Shown here: one piece after another, positions 20,962 to 30,446 of the stretch
How positions within the stretch are numbered: the stretch's first letter is position 1
Layout of the letters: every line of letters begins with the position of its first letter
From: an uncultured Alphaproteobacteria bacterium
GTDB taxonomy: Bacteria > Pseudomonadota > Alphaproteobacteria > HIMB59 > GCA-002718135
Assembly (NCBI GenBank): GCA_902615845.1
Contig: CACMQS010000010.1
Span: 1 to 64,000, forward strand
Reading direction: 5' to 3'
DNA length: 64,000 bases
The notes under the pieces: model-generated
What the model saw: the letters and a program-made list of their open reading frames with translations, nothing else
Told to the model about the DNA's origin: nothing
Database searches by the model: none
Made by a program: the position numbers and the translations under genes

Positions 20962-21525
20962 TTAAAAAAATTTTTTGTATATCTCATTGTACTCACAATC
21001 ATATACCTCACAGTTATCTAGCATATATTCAGTTATTTGACTTAAGAATGTACCATGACTGACTAATACAATTTTTTGTAAATTAAGGTTTTTGATAGAT
21101 AGTAGAAAAGATCTTAATCTAATTTTAATATCATTGTGAGACTCTTGTATAATTTTTTTTTCATTAATAGGTTTGTTATTATTCCACCAAAAATCATTTA
21201 AATTATTAAAATCAAAATTATTAAATTCTTTTTTTAATTTTTTTGGTTGTCTTCCTACATCACATGAGTGGTACAAATGTTCTCTTATTAATGGTTCAAT
21301 TACAGGTTTATTAGATGGAAAAACAATAGAGAATGTTTCCAATGTTCTTGTTAAGGGGGAGCAAAAATAATTATCAAATTTAAGATTTTTAATTCTATTA
21401 TTTAATTTTTTTGCTTGCTCAACTCCTCTTTTAGTAATTCTTGCATCATAATAATAAGTTGGATTATCTAAATCTGATGCTGCATTAGCTTCTGACTCTG
21501 CGTGTCTAATAAGATATAATTTCAT
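20962..21525 (-). CDS. Histidine phosphatase (phosphoglycerate mutase-like) family protein
   Basis: MKLYLIRHAESEANA, CSPLTRTLET, IVLVSHGTFLS. Confidence 0.88.
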   Translation of the reverse strand: MKLYLIRHAESEANAASDLDNPTYYYDARITKRGVEQAKKLNNRIKNLKFDNYFCSPLTRTLETFSIVFPSNKPVIEPLIREHLYHSCDVGRQPKKLKKEFNNFDFNNLNDFWWNNNKPINEKKIIQESHNDIKIRLRSFLLSIKNLNLQKIVLVSHGTFLSQITEYMLDNCEVYDCEYNEIYKKFF

Positions 21526-21580
21526 TTTTTAACTATAAATACGATAAACGTTCATACATAGGTAAGAATAAAACTTAATT

Positions 21581-21718
21581 TTATTTACGAGAAGAAACGG
21601 CTAATAGTAGCGGCACAATCATAACTAAGGTTGTTAAGACTGACGGATTAAATAGCCAATAAAGAACGCCTAGAGAAAATATTAACATCCAGAATTCATT
21701 TTTATATAAAAATTTCAT
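21581..21718 (-). CDS. Small membrane protein, 45 aa (not in the supplied ORF track)
   Basis: Reverse translation MKFLYKNEFWMLIFSLGVLYWLFNPSVLTTLVMIVPLLLAVSSRK*; two hydrophobic stretches, fills the gap between neighbours. Confidence 0.55.
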   Translation of the reverse strand: MKFLYKNEFWMLIFSLGVLYWLFNPSVLTTLVMIVPLLLAVSSRK

Positions 21719-21733
21719 TATTTTTTAATTATA

Positions 21734-22630
21734 TTAATTCAAATTATTTTCTACTAATACTTTTTTCACAGTCTCACCCATTACAGAAGGATTTTTGGAA
21801 ATTGTAACTCCACACTCTTTAAGAAGCTCTACTTTTTCTATTGCACTTTCACCATAAGCAGAAACAATTGCGCCAGCATGCCCCATCACACGACCTTTGG
21901 GTGCAGTTAGTCCTGCTATATACGCAATTACTGGTTTACTCATATTTTTTTTAGCAAATTGTCCAGCTTCAACTTCTTGTGGTCCACCTATTTCACCTAT
22001 CATTAAAACTGCAATAGTTTCATCATCATTTTCAAACTTTTCAATTATATCTCTAAAAGAACTTCCATTTATTGGATCGCCTCCTATACCTACACTTGTT
22101 GAAACACCAATTTCCAAATCTTTAAGTTGTTGTGCAGCTTCATATCCCAAAGTGCCAGATCTGCTAACTATTCCTATTTTGCCTTCTTTGTAAATATGAC
22201 CAGGCATTATACCTAACATAGATTTACCAGGGCTAATTATTCCTGCACAATTCGGACCTACTAATCCCATTTTTTTATCTTTTGGATATCTCCTCATATA
22301 TCTTTTTATTTTAACCATATCATGAGAAGGAATACCGTCCGTAATAGCCACACATGTTTTAATACCTGCATCAGCAGCTTCCATTGCTGAGTCTGCTGCA
22401 AAGGCTGGTGGGACAAATAAAATTGATGTTGATGCTCCTGTTTGATCTACAGCTTCTTTAACAGTATTAAAAACAGGAAGATTTAAATGAGTCATACCAC
22501 CCTTACCAGGTGTTACCCCACCAACAACGTTAGAACCATACTTAATCATTTCTTCAGCATGAAAACTTCCAATTTTTCCAGTGAAACCTTGGACTAAAAT
22601 CTTTGTATTTTTGTGTATGATTATAGACAT
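21734..22630 (-). CDS. mtkB: Malate-CoA ligase subunit alpha (SucD paralog)
   Basis: GSNVVGGVTPGKGGMTH, GPNCAGIISPGKSMLGIMPGHIY, SRSGTLGYEAA, MGHAGAIVSAYG; next to mcl. Confidence 0.87.
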   Translation of the reverse strand: MSIIIHKNTKILVQGFTGKIGSFHAEEMIKYGSNVVGGVTPGKGGMTHLNLPVFNTVKEAVDQTGASTSILFVPPAFAADSAMEAADAGIKTCVAITDGIPSHDMVKIKRYMRRYPKDKKMGLVGPNCAGIISPGKSMLGIMPGHIYKEGKIGIVSRSGTLGYEAAQQLKDLEIGVSTSVGIGGDPINGSSFRDIIEKFENDDETIAVLMIGEIGGPQEVEAGQFAKKNMSKPVIAYIAGLTAPKGRVMGHAGAIVSAYGESAIEKVELLKECGVTISKNPSVMGETVKKVLVENNLN

Positions 22631-22632
22631 GA

Positions 22633-23793
22633 TTATCCAAGAGCCTTTACTGCTTTATTTGCTGCATCTTCTAAAGTTGATGCTTCAATGTAATTAATAT
22701 TGCTTTTTTTAAGAATTTCATTTCCCTTTTCGACATTAGTTCCAGCTAAACGTATAACTAACGGATGTTTAATTTCAATTTTTGATAAAGCTTGAACAAT
22801 TCCTTCTGCAACCCAATCGCATCTATTAATACCTGCAAAGATATTAACTAATATAACCTTAACTTTTGTGTCCATAGAGATTAATTTAAAAGCTTTAACT
22901 ATTTTTTCAGGTGTTGCACCTCCACCAACATCTAAAAAATTGGCAGGTTCGCCACCAGCAAGTTTTATCATATCCATTGAAGCCATTGCTAAGCCTGCAC
23001 CATTAATAATATTACCAATATTCCCATCTAAGCTTACATAATTCATTCCTCTGTCAGAAGCATAAACTTCATTTGAATTTTCTTGTGTCTTATCTCTAAG
23101 TTCTGCAATTTCATCTCTTCTAAACATTGCATTATTATCAAAGCTCATTTTACAATCTAATGCTAATATTTCATCTTTGTGTGATACAACTAATGGGTTA
23201 ACTTCAACCATTGTCGCATCAAGCTCACTAAAAGCTTTATAACAACCTATAATTGTATTTGCAGCTCTTGAGATCAATTTGGATTCAATTCCTAGACCAA
23301 AAGCAATTTCTCTTGCTTGAAATTGTTGAATACCAACTGCTACTTCTATTTTTGATCGTATAATTGTTTCAGGTTTTTCTTTTGAAATTTCTTCAACACT
23401 CATTCCACCTTCTGTTGAAGCTACAACCATTATACTTTCTGAAGATCTATCAAACACTAAACCTAAATATAATTCGTGTTTGATATCAGTTGCTTCTTCA
23501 ATATAAATTCTATTTATTATCTTACCTTCTGGACCAGTTTGATTTGTAATTAATTTTTTACCTAACAATTTATCAGTTGCATCAGCAACTTCTAACGGAG
23601 AATTACATATTATAATTCCTCCCGCTTTACCTCTAGCACCTGAGTGAACTTGCGCTTTTACAACCCATTTTGAACCACCAATTTCTCTTGCTTTGTTTTC
23701 TGCATTTTCTGGACTATAAACAATACCACCAGTCGGAATTTTAACACCAAAATCAGACAATATTTTTTTTGCTTGATATTCGTGTATATCCAT
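22633..23793 (-). CDS. mtkA: Malate-CoA ligase subunit beta (SucC paralog)
   Basis: MDIHEYQAKKILSDFGV, VKAQVHSGARGKAGGI, EPANFLDVGGGATPEKI, NIFAGINRCDWVAEGI. Confidence 0.87.
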   Translation of the reverse strand: MDIHEYQAKKILSDFGVKIPTGGIVYSPENAENKAREIGGSKWVVKAQVHSGARGKAGGIIICNSPLEVADATDKLLGKKLITNQTGPEGKIINRIYIEEATDIKHELYLGLVFDRSSESIMVVASTEGGMSVEEISKEKPETIIRSKIEVAVGIQQFQAREIAFGLGIESKLISRAANTIIGCYKAFSELDATMVEVNPLVVSHKDEILALDCKMSFDNNAMFRRDEIAELRDKTQENSNEVYASDRGMNYVSLDGNIGNIINGAGLAMASMDMIKLAGGEPANFLDVGGGATPEKIVKAFKLISMDTKVKVILVNIFAGINRCDWVAEGIVQALSKIEIKHPLVIRLAGTNVEKGNEILKKSNINYIEASTLEDAANKAVKALG

Positions 23794-24731
23794 TACTTGC
23801 TCTCAATTAATTTATTTATATTTACAATATTTTCAGCCATTCTAGCAGATGCAGCGTCGATCATTCTTCCATCAAGCTGAGCAGCACCCTTTCCTTCAGC
23901 AGCTGCTTTTTCTAATTCTAATAATATTTTTTTTGCTTTATCTATTTCTTCTTTGGGTGGAGAAAAAACTTCATTGGCTAAATCTATTTGCGATGGATGT
24001 ATTGCCCATTTACCCTCAAAACCAATTGCTGCAGCTCTTTTTGCAGCATCTAGATATCCTTTTTTATCATTAAAATCACCAAAAGGTCCGTCTATTGCTC
24101 TTAAGCCATATGATCTACAGGTCATTACTAGAGTTGATAAGCCATGATGCCATTGATCACCAGGGTAATCAGGATTTAAACCTCCTATGACAACAGTTCT
24201 TGCTCGCATACTTGCAGCATAATCTGCAACTCCAAAATGTAATGCTTCTAGTCTTGAACTTGATTTTGCAATTGATTGAATATTAGACATTCCTAGTGCT
24301 GTTTCAATTAAACATTCTAAACCTATTCTATTTTCAAATTTTTTATTTTGCTCAATTTGATTAAGCATACAATCAACCATATATACATCAGATGATGAGC
24401 CTACTTTTGGAATTAATAATGTATCAACCCTATCACCTACCTCTTCTATAATTTCAATCACATCACGATACATATAGTGTGTATCCAAACCGTTAATTCT
24501 TATAGAGATTGTTTTACCTTCTTCTTTCCAGTTATATTCTTTTATTGCATTAATAACATTTCTTCTTGCATCAATTTTATCATTTGGAGATACTGCATCT
24601 TCTAGGTCTAAGAAAATATAATCGGCATTTGATTTTAATGCTTTTTCAAACATCTTTGGATTAGAGCCAGGAACTGCCAATTCACTTCTGTGTAATCTAG
24701 ATTTAGCAGGTTTATAAAATAAATGGCTCAT
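23793..24731 (-). CDS. mcl: L-malyl-CoA / (beta-methyl)malyl-CoA lyase
   Basis: LHRSELAVPGSNPKMFEKA, DYIFLDLEDAVSPNDK, INGLDTHYMYRDV, FEGKWAIHPSQIDLANEVF. Confidence 0.9.
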   Translation of the reverse strand: MSHLFYKPAKSRLHRSELAVPGSNPKMFEKALKSNADYIFLDLEDAVSPNDKIDARRNVINAIKEYNWKEEGKTISIRINGLDTHYMYRDVIEIIEEVGDRVDTLLIPKVGSSSDVYMVDCMLNQIEQNKKFENRIGLECLIETALGMSNIQSIAKSSSRLEALHFGVADYAASMRARTVVIGGLNPDYPGDQWHHGLSTLVMTCRSYGLRAIDGPFGDFNDKKGYLDAAKRAAAIGFEGKWAIHPSQIDLANEVFSPPKEEIDKAKKILLELEKAAAEGKGAAQLDGRMIDAASARMAENIVNINKLIESK

Positions 24732-24788
24732 TTAAAAAAAAATTATATATTTGATTAATATTATAAAAGCGATAAAAAAATATAAATA

Positions 24789-25445
24789 TTATAAAGATAT
24801 TTCCTTAAGGCAATTTTCATCATTATTTTTTGGATTATTTACAATTTTTGATACTGGATAAAAGTCTAAATCATCCTCGATAATACTTTTGTTTTTATGT
24901 AAGAATTCATTTTCATTATCATTAAGAAAATCAAGACCCTCATTATGAGACATAATAAGAGGCATTCTATTATGTATATGGGAAAGGTTTTCATTTGCTT
25001 CCTTAGTAATGATACAGACAACATTCATTTTTTTATTATCTCTTATTTCTTCCCTCCAAATTCCACCAAAAAACAATAATTCATTTCTAGGAATTGATAT
25101 TAAATATGGTTGTTTTTGATTATTTATATTTTTCCATTCATAGTATCCATTTGCAATAATAAGACATTTTCTTTTAGTAAATGATTCTTTGAATAAATAT
25201 TTATCATTAATCGTTTCAATTCTTGCATTAATAACAAATTGAGTAACATTATTTTGTTTACTAAAAAAACTATAACTCCAAATAAAAGTATCTATTAAAA
25301 GTTTATGATTCTTTTCATAAATAATATTAACAATATTAGACGGTGATATATTGTAAGACTTATGTGAGTAATTTAAAACTTCAGAGTTAGGGAAAAGTTT
25401 TATAATTTTTTCTTTATCTTCAGTACTTGTAAATCTTCCGCACAC
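24789..25445 (-). CDS. SRAP-domain (HMCES/YedK-like) abasic-site crosslinking protein
   Basis: MCGRFTS with catalytic Cys2, INARIET, CLIIANGYYEW, HNRMPLIM. Confidence 0.93.
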   Translation of the reverse strand: MCGRFTSTEDKEKIIKLFPNSEVLNYSHKSYNISPSNIVNIIYEKNHKLLIDTFIWSYSFFSKQNNVTQFVINARIETINDKYLFKESFTKRKCLIIANGYYEWKNINNQKQPYLISIPRNELLFFGGIWREEIRDNKKMNVVCIITKEANENLSHIHNRMPLIMSHNEGLDFLNDNENEFLHKNKSIIEDDLDFYPVSKIVNNPKNNDENCLKEISL

Positions 25446-25903
25446 TATGATGCTTGCGATAAAGGCATTGGTCTAGAAACACCTACGGTCATCCAACAAT
25501 CTTTAAACTCACCGTTTTGCTCTACTTTTTCTACTGTCCATTCGAAACCAAATTTTTTTCCATTACTATCTGTAAGCTCTACAAAGTAATATGAACTTTT
25601 TTCTTGTTCCTGAACTGGAATTATATTGTGTTCTAAGTGATCAATCATCATTGAGTAGGATGGATTTTTAATCATCCTAACAAAATTGTCTAGAGGGCCT
25701 GTGTACATTCTATTATTTGGATGTGCAAATTCCCAAGTTTGTTCAATACCAGCATCGTCAAAAGGTGAATTATTTTTTTGTAGTGCTTTTAATTGAATTA
25801 AAATAACTTCTTTAGGACCAATTGAAGGGTCTGGTTTTATCATTTCTCCATAAACACTTTTTGATAATAAAATAAACAAACTAAACAATATAATTTTGTG
25901 CAT
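25445..25903 (-). CDS. DUF4864-like secreted protein
   Basis: Signal peptide; ILIQLKALQKNNSPFDDAGIEQTWEFAHPNNRMYTGPLDNFVRM pattern. Confidence 0.65.
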   Translation of the reverse strand: MHKIILFSLFILLSKSVYGEMIKPDPSIGPKEVILIQLKALQKNNSPFDDAGIEQTWEFAHPNNRMYTGPLDNFVRMIKNPSYSMMIDHLEHNIIPVQEQEKSSYYFVELTDSNGKKFGFEWTVEKVEQNGEFKDCWMTVGVSRPMPLSQAS

Positions 25904-25938
25904 GATTTTAAAATAGTGTAATTATAATTTAAGGCAAT

Positions 25939-26538
25939 ATGTATATTTATGATTTTATCCAAGGATTAATAATTGGAGGAACATTAATTATAGCCATAGG
26001 ACCGCAAAATTTATTTGTAATTCAACAAGGGCTTAAAAAATCTTATGTTTTTACAGTTACTTTATTTTGCAGTCTATCTGACAGTTTACTAATTGTAATT
26101 GGAATATATCTATCTAATTATATTGTTCAAATTAATCCAAGTATCATAGGAACAATAAAAGTATTAGGTGGAATTTGGCTTATATTTTATGGATTAAATA
26201 AAGTTATAAAATTAAATCAAATTAAAGATATAAATAAAGAATTAAATATAATTAACGAATACGGAAAAATATTAATTACCTTATTCCTTATTACATACGC
26301 AAATCCTCATGTTTATCTAGATACAATTATTTTGCTAGGATCATTATCAACAAATTTTAATGATCAATTTTCATTTGGCGTTGGAGCAATTTCAGCTAGT
26401 TTTTTGTTTTTCTTTTCTTTGGGATATATGTCAAAGTTTTTATCAAAATATATTTATTCAAATAAAACTTGGTTTTGGATTGATCTAACCATTGGTCTGC
26501 TAATGATTAGTTATGGAATATATTTTATAATTTTTTAA
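25939..26538 (+). CDS. LysE/ArgO-family amino-acid exporter
   Basis: IAIGPQNLFVIQQGL, TYANPHVYLDTIILLGS. Confidence 0.9.
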   Translation: MYIYDFIQGLIIGGTLIIAIGPQNLFVIQQGLKKSYVFTVTLFCSLSDSLLIVIGIYLSNYIVQINPSIIGTIKVLGGIWLIFYGLNKVIKLNQIKDINKELNIINEYGKILITLFLITYANPHVYLDTIILLGSLSTNFNDQFSFGVGAISASFLFFFSLGYMSKFLSKYIYSNKTWFWIDLTIGLLMISYGIYFIIF

Positions 26539-29500
26539 AGAAAGTTTCTAAGTTTTTACATACCTGATCAACATTTAATTTTGTAAATACAAGAGGTGGT
26601 TTTATTTTAATAACATTGTCATAAGGTCCATCAGTGCTCAATAAAATACCTTGATTTCTCATATAATTAATAAGCAGTTTAGCTAATTTTTTATTTGGTT
26701 TAGACACATTACTATTCTGAATAATATCTATTCCTAAAAAAAGCCCCCTACCTCTAACTTCACTAATATATTTTTTATATTTAAGTTGGATTTTTTTTAA
26801 TTCTTTTAAAAAATAATTACCAACTAACAAAGCATTTTTTTGTAATTTATTATTATCAATAGTCTCTAATACTGCTTTACCGATAGCACAGGAAACAGGA
26901 TTACCACCGAATGAGTTAAAATATTCCATCCCGTTATTAAAAGTTGAAGCAATTTTTTCTGTAGTTATAACAGCAGCTATAGGGTGACCATTGCCCATAG
27001 GTTTGCCCAAGGTTACTATATCAGGAACGACATCATGCTCTTCAAATGACCAAAAATGTCTTCCAACGCGTCCAAAACCAGTTTGTACCTCGTCAACAAT
27101 ACATAACGCATTGTTTCTTCTAATTTCTGAAAATATTTCTTTTAAATAATTTTTTGGAAGAATTACTTGACCGCCGCAACCAAGTATACTTTCAGTAAAA
27201 AAACATGCAATATTGGTTTCTTTAATTTTATTTCTAATTACCGTTTTAGCTTCATCTATATATTTTTGAATCCAATTTGAATTTTGATATCTCCACTTAC
27301 CTCTTAAGGGATCAGGCATGTCTAATACATTAACATAATCTTTTTTACCCAAACCACCCTTACTATTAAATTTATATGGACTTAGATCAATTAAGGCATT
27401 GGTATGCCCATGATAAGCATTGTCCATCACAAAGACATCTTTTGCACTAGTATAAGTTTGGGCTATTCTATAAGCTAAATCATTAGCTTCAGATCCTGTA
27501 CATACGAAAAATATCTTATTTAATTTCTTTGGAAACTTACTTAAAAGTAATTCACTATAATCGTTAATTGTATCGTATAGATATCTCGTATTAGTATTAA
27601 GTTTTAAATTTTGCTGAGTCATAGCTTCATGGACATAGGAATTTGAATGTCCAACATGGGAAATATTATTTACACAATCCAAGTATCTCCTGCCATATCT
27701 ATCAAAAAAATACTGATCTTTAGCTTCAAGCATATGAAGAGGTTTTTTGTAAGAAATTGATAAATTATCAGAAATATTTTTTCTTCTTTTCTTTAAAGTA
27801 TCTTTAAAATTATTATTATTATTAGAAAAAAAAGATTTTGGAATTCGTAGAATTAAATTTGGATCAGGTGAAATTTTATTCCAAATATTGAATAAAAATT
27901 CTTCACCTACTCCTGGAAAATTCTTATCATGTCCTAATAAATCTAAAATAATTTGAAAATGTAAATGTGGTAACCATTTTCCATTTTCATTAGAATTACC
28001 AATTTTACCAATCCATTCACCTTTCTTAATTTTTTTTCCAATTTTTAGTTTTTGAAACATTATTTTAGATAAATGACCGTATAAAGTATAAAATTTATAT
28101 TTTTTAAAACTATGTTCTAAAACTAGAGTGGGGCCATAGTCATATTTAAAATTATTATTTTTTAAAATTATAATTTTACCATCTATTGGAGCAAATAAAT
28201 CTGTTCCCTGATCAATAAAAATATCAATTCCTAAGTGAATATTACGTCTTTCATTCGTATTTAATTCAGAAATAAAGTTAGGTCCCTTATAAACTTTTCT
28301 TTTTTCATTGTATAAACCTATACCTATACGAGAATTATCTTTTTTAAATATTTTATTAACTCTTTTCTTAAGTGAACTATTATCTGGTTTACCTTTAAAT
28401 AAAGGTGAGTCAGAACTTAATTTTAAGATAGATTTATTTTTATCAAGTAAATTAAATTTAAAAATATTACCAAAGTTGAATTTATTTATATAATTTATAA
28501 TTTCTTTATGATGGTGAATAATATCAAAGCCGCATATTTCGCGAACAATATATATTAAAAAATTGATAGGAATTTTGTCTAATTTTTCTAATAAAGACCA
28601 TGCATCTTTCTCACTAATGCTTAAATATTGATTTGATGGATATTTGATTCTTTGTTTTTTTGCCATTACAATAGTAATCATAAGTCTTGACTTACATAGT
28701 GATATTAATGAATTAATTTCATCCTCATTAATAGAAAACTGTTTATTGTACTCTGTTATTATATTTTTAAGTGTAAGATAAATATTATCATTGTTCATTA
28801 ATGCATATGAAAGGCATATAGCTAAATCATTTATTGTTGGAGAATAAATAGAATCTCCATAATCTAGTAAACCACAAACATTGTTTTCTTTAATAACAAT
28901 ATTATAATTATTTGGATCTGAATGAGTTATTGAATATCTTAATTTATTTAAATTATTTTTTACAAATTTTTCATATTCTAAAAAACATTTTAATAAAATT
29001 AATTTTTTTGAACCAGTAAAAATATTAATGTCTTTTTTAATCCATTTTATATTTGATGGGTCCCAAATAAAATTTCTATGTGCATCTATATCGTTAAATG
29101 CTTTCAACTTAGTTGATACTTTTCCAAGTAACTTACCTAAAGAATTTTCAATTTTATCGTTACTTTTTGTATCTCCATACATGCGCCCTTCAATATAAGA
29201 TAAGACCCTAACAAAGCATTCTCTATTTTTTTTATCTAAATATTTTACAATCTTTGTATGGTGTATTTTTGGTATAAAAGATTTAAGACTTAGATCACTT
29301 CGTAAATAATTAATTAATCTATCTTGGTATTTTAATATATTTATTTTTTCTGATGGGTTTGAAATTTTTAATACATATTTTTTTTTATTATTTATGAATA
29401 TAATAAAATTTATGTCCCTTTCACTATCAAGTTGTTTAATTTTGAGTAATTTATTTCTTAAGAAAGAAAAATTAATCTTTAACCATTTAATTAAATGTTT

Positions 29501-29578
29501 ATTATCAATAATAGGTGGATCAACATCAAAAACTGACATAAAAGGTGTATAATTCATAATGCTGAAATCTAAAAACAT
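26525..29578 (-). CDS. Trifunctional fusion: APH-like kinase, M23 (LytM) peptidase, class III aminotransferase/phospholyase
   Basis: ITHSDPNNYN and GLLDYGDS (APH); HLGIDIF, LYGHLS, PHLHFQI (M23 zinc ligands); FVCTGSEANDLAYR, CIVDEVQTGFGRVG, TLGKPMGNGHP (AT-III). Confidence 0.9.
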   Translation of the reverse strand: MFLDFSIMNYTPFMSVFDVDPPIIDNKHLIKWLKINFSFLRNKLLKIKQLDSERDINFIIFINNKKKYVLKISNPSEKINILKYQDRLINYLRSDLSLKSFIPKIHHTKIVKYLDKKNRECFVRVLSYIEGRMYGDTKSNDKIENSLGKLLGKVSTKLKAFNDIDAHRNFIWDPSNIKWIKKDINIFTGSKKLILLKCFLEYEKFVKNNLNKLRYSITHSDPNNYNIVIKENNVCGLLDYGDSIYSPTINDLAICLSYALMNNDNIYLTLKNIITEYNKQFSINEDEINSLISLCKSRLMITIVMAKKQRIKYPSNQYLSISEKDAWSLLEKLDKIPINFLIYIVREICGFDIIHHHKEIINYINKFNFGNIFKFNLLDKNKSILKLSSDSPLFKGKPDNSSLKKRVNKIFKKDNSRIGIGLYNEKRKVYKGPNFISELNTNERRNIHLGIDIFIDQGTDLFAPIDGKIIILKNNNFKYDYGPTLVLEHSFKKYKFYTLYGHLSKIMFQKLKIGKKIKKGEWIGKIGNSNENGKWLPHLHFQIILDLLGHDKNFPGVGEEFLFNIWNKISPDPNLILRIPKSFFSNNNNNFKDTLKKRRKNISDNLSISYKKPLHMLEAKDQYFFDRYGRRYLDCVNNISHVGHSNSYVHEAMTQQNLKLNTNTRYLYDTINDYSELLLSKFPKKLNKIFFVCTGSEANDLAYRIAQTYTSAKDVFVMDNAYHGHTNALIDLSPYKFNSKGGLGKKDYVNVLDMPDPLRGKWRYQNSNWIQKYIDEAKTVIRNKIKETNIACFFTESILGCGGQVILPKNYLKEIFSEIRRNNALCIVDEVQTGFGRVGRHFWSFEEHDVVPDIVTLGKPMGNGHPIAAVITTEKIASTFNNGMEYFNSFGGNPVSCAIGKAVLETIDNNKLQKNALLVGNYFLKELKKIQLKYKKYISEVRGRGLFLGIDIIQNSNVSKPNKKLAKLLINYMRNQGILLSTDGPYDNVIKIKPPLVFTKLNVDQVCKNLETFFKKL

Positions 29579-30446
29579 TTTTGTTTGTATTGGGGCAATT
29601 CATCACGATTATTTATTAAATCTTAAAAAAAATATTATTAATTTTAGATCTAATCAAATTACACAAAAAAGCAGAATTGGTGGAGTGGCGTACAATATTG
29701 CAGAATTGCTTTCGAATTTTGTAGATGTAAACTTTTATAGTTTAGCTATCAATGAAGAGATTAGAAAAAAAATCTCAAAAAAAATCTATGTTCATCAAGT
29801 GAATAAAAATTATACAGATAGATACTATTTAGCTTTATCAGATAAAAATAATAAATTTTTATTAGGATTAGCTAACACAGATGAATATGAAAATAATAAA
29901 TCTTTAAAAATACCAAACATCAAGAATAAAAATATAATATTTGATCTAAATTTTTCTAAAACCTATTTGGAAAAATCAATAAATAAACTATCAAAAAAAA
30001 ATAAAATTATAGTTTGCGCAACATCAGTGCATAAAGTTATTAAAATAAGAAGGATTATAAATAAAGTTGATTTTATATTCTTAAATAAAGCAGAGTTACT
30101 TAAACTTACACATTCTTCAAATATAATATTAGGTGTAAAAAAAATATTAAAACAAAATAAAAAAATAAAAATAATTACTACTAATTCAAAAAATAATGTA
30201 ATCTTTGGAAGTAATGAATTTATAAAAAAAATAAAACCCCCATCAATCAAAGTAGTAAACGAAAATGGAGCTGGAGACGCACTAGCAGCTATGATGCTGT
30301 ATTTGTTCAGTATAAATGAAAAAATGAATTATATTTTGAAAACTTCTGTAGCATGCGGGTCTTATTATGCTAGTGGTAAAAGTCTAAAAACTAAGAGTGA
30401 TTTTTTAAAAATTAAAAATCTTTCTAAGAGAGTAATTGTACAATAG
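29559..30446 (+). CDS. psuK: PfkB-family sugar kinase, probable pseudouridine kinase
   Basis: RIGGVAYNIAELLS, VVNENGAGDALAAMML PfkB motifs; overlaps psuG. Confidence 0.82.
   Translation: MLKSKNIFVCIGAIHHDYLLNLKKNIINFRSNQITQKSRIGGVAYNIAELLSNFVDVNFYSLAINEEIRKKISKKIYVHQVNKNYTDRYYLALSDKNNKFLLGLANTDEYENNKSLKIPNIKNKNIIFDLNFSKTYLEKSINKLSKKNKIIVCATSVHKVIKIRRIINKVDFIFLNKAELLKLTHSSNIILGVKKILKQNKKIKIITTNSKNNVIFGSNEFIKKIKPPSIKVVNENGAGDALAAMMLYLFSINEKMNYILKTSVACGSYYASGKSLKTKSDFLKIKNLSKRVIVQ

Noticed and set aside
21897-22193. 98-aa plus-strand ORF
   Set aside because: Antisense to mtkB.
23849-24147. Two overlapping plus-strand ORFs of 74 and 64 aa
   Set aside because: Antisense to mcl; no motif or support.
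29963-30250. 95-aa minus-strand hydrophobic ORF
   Set aside because: Antisense to psuK; poly-Phe/Ile composition reflects A-rich sense strand.
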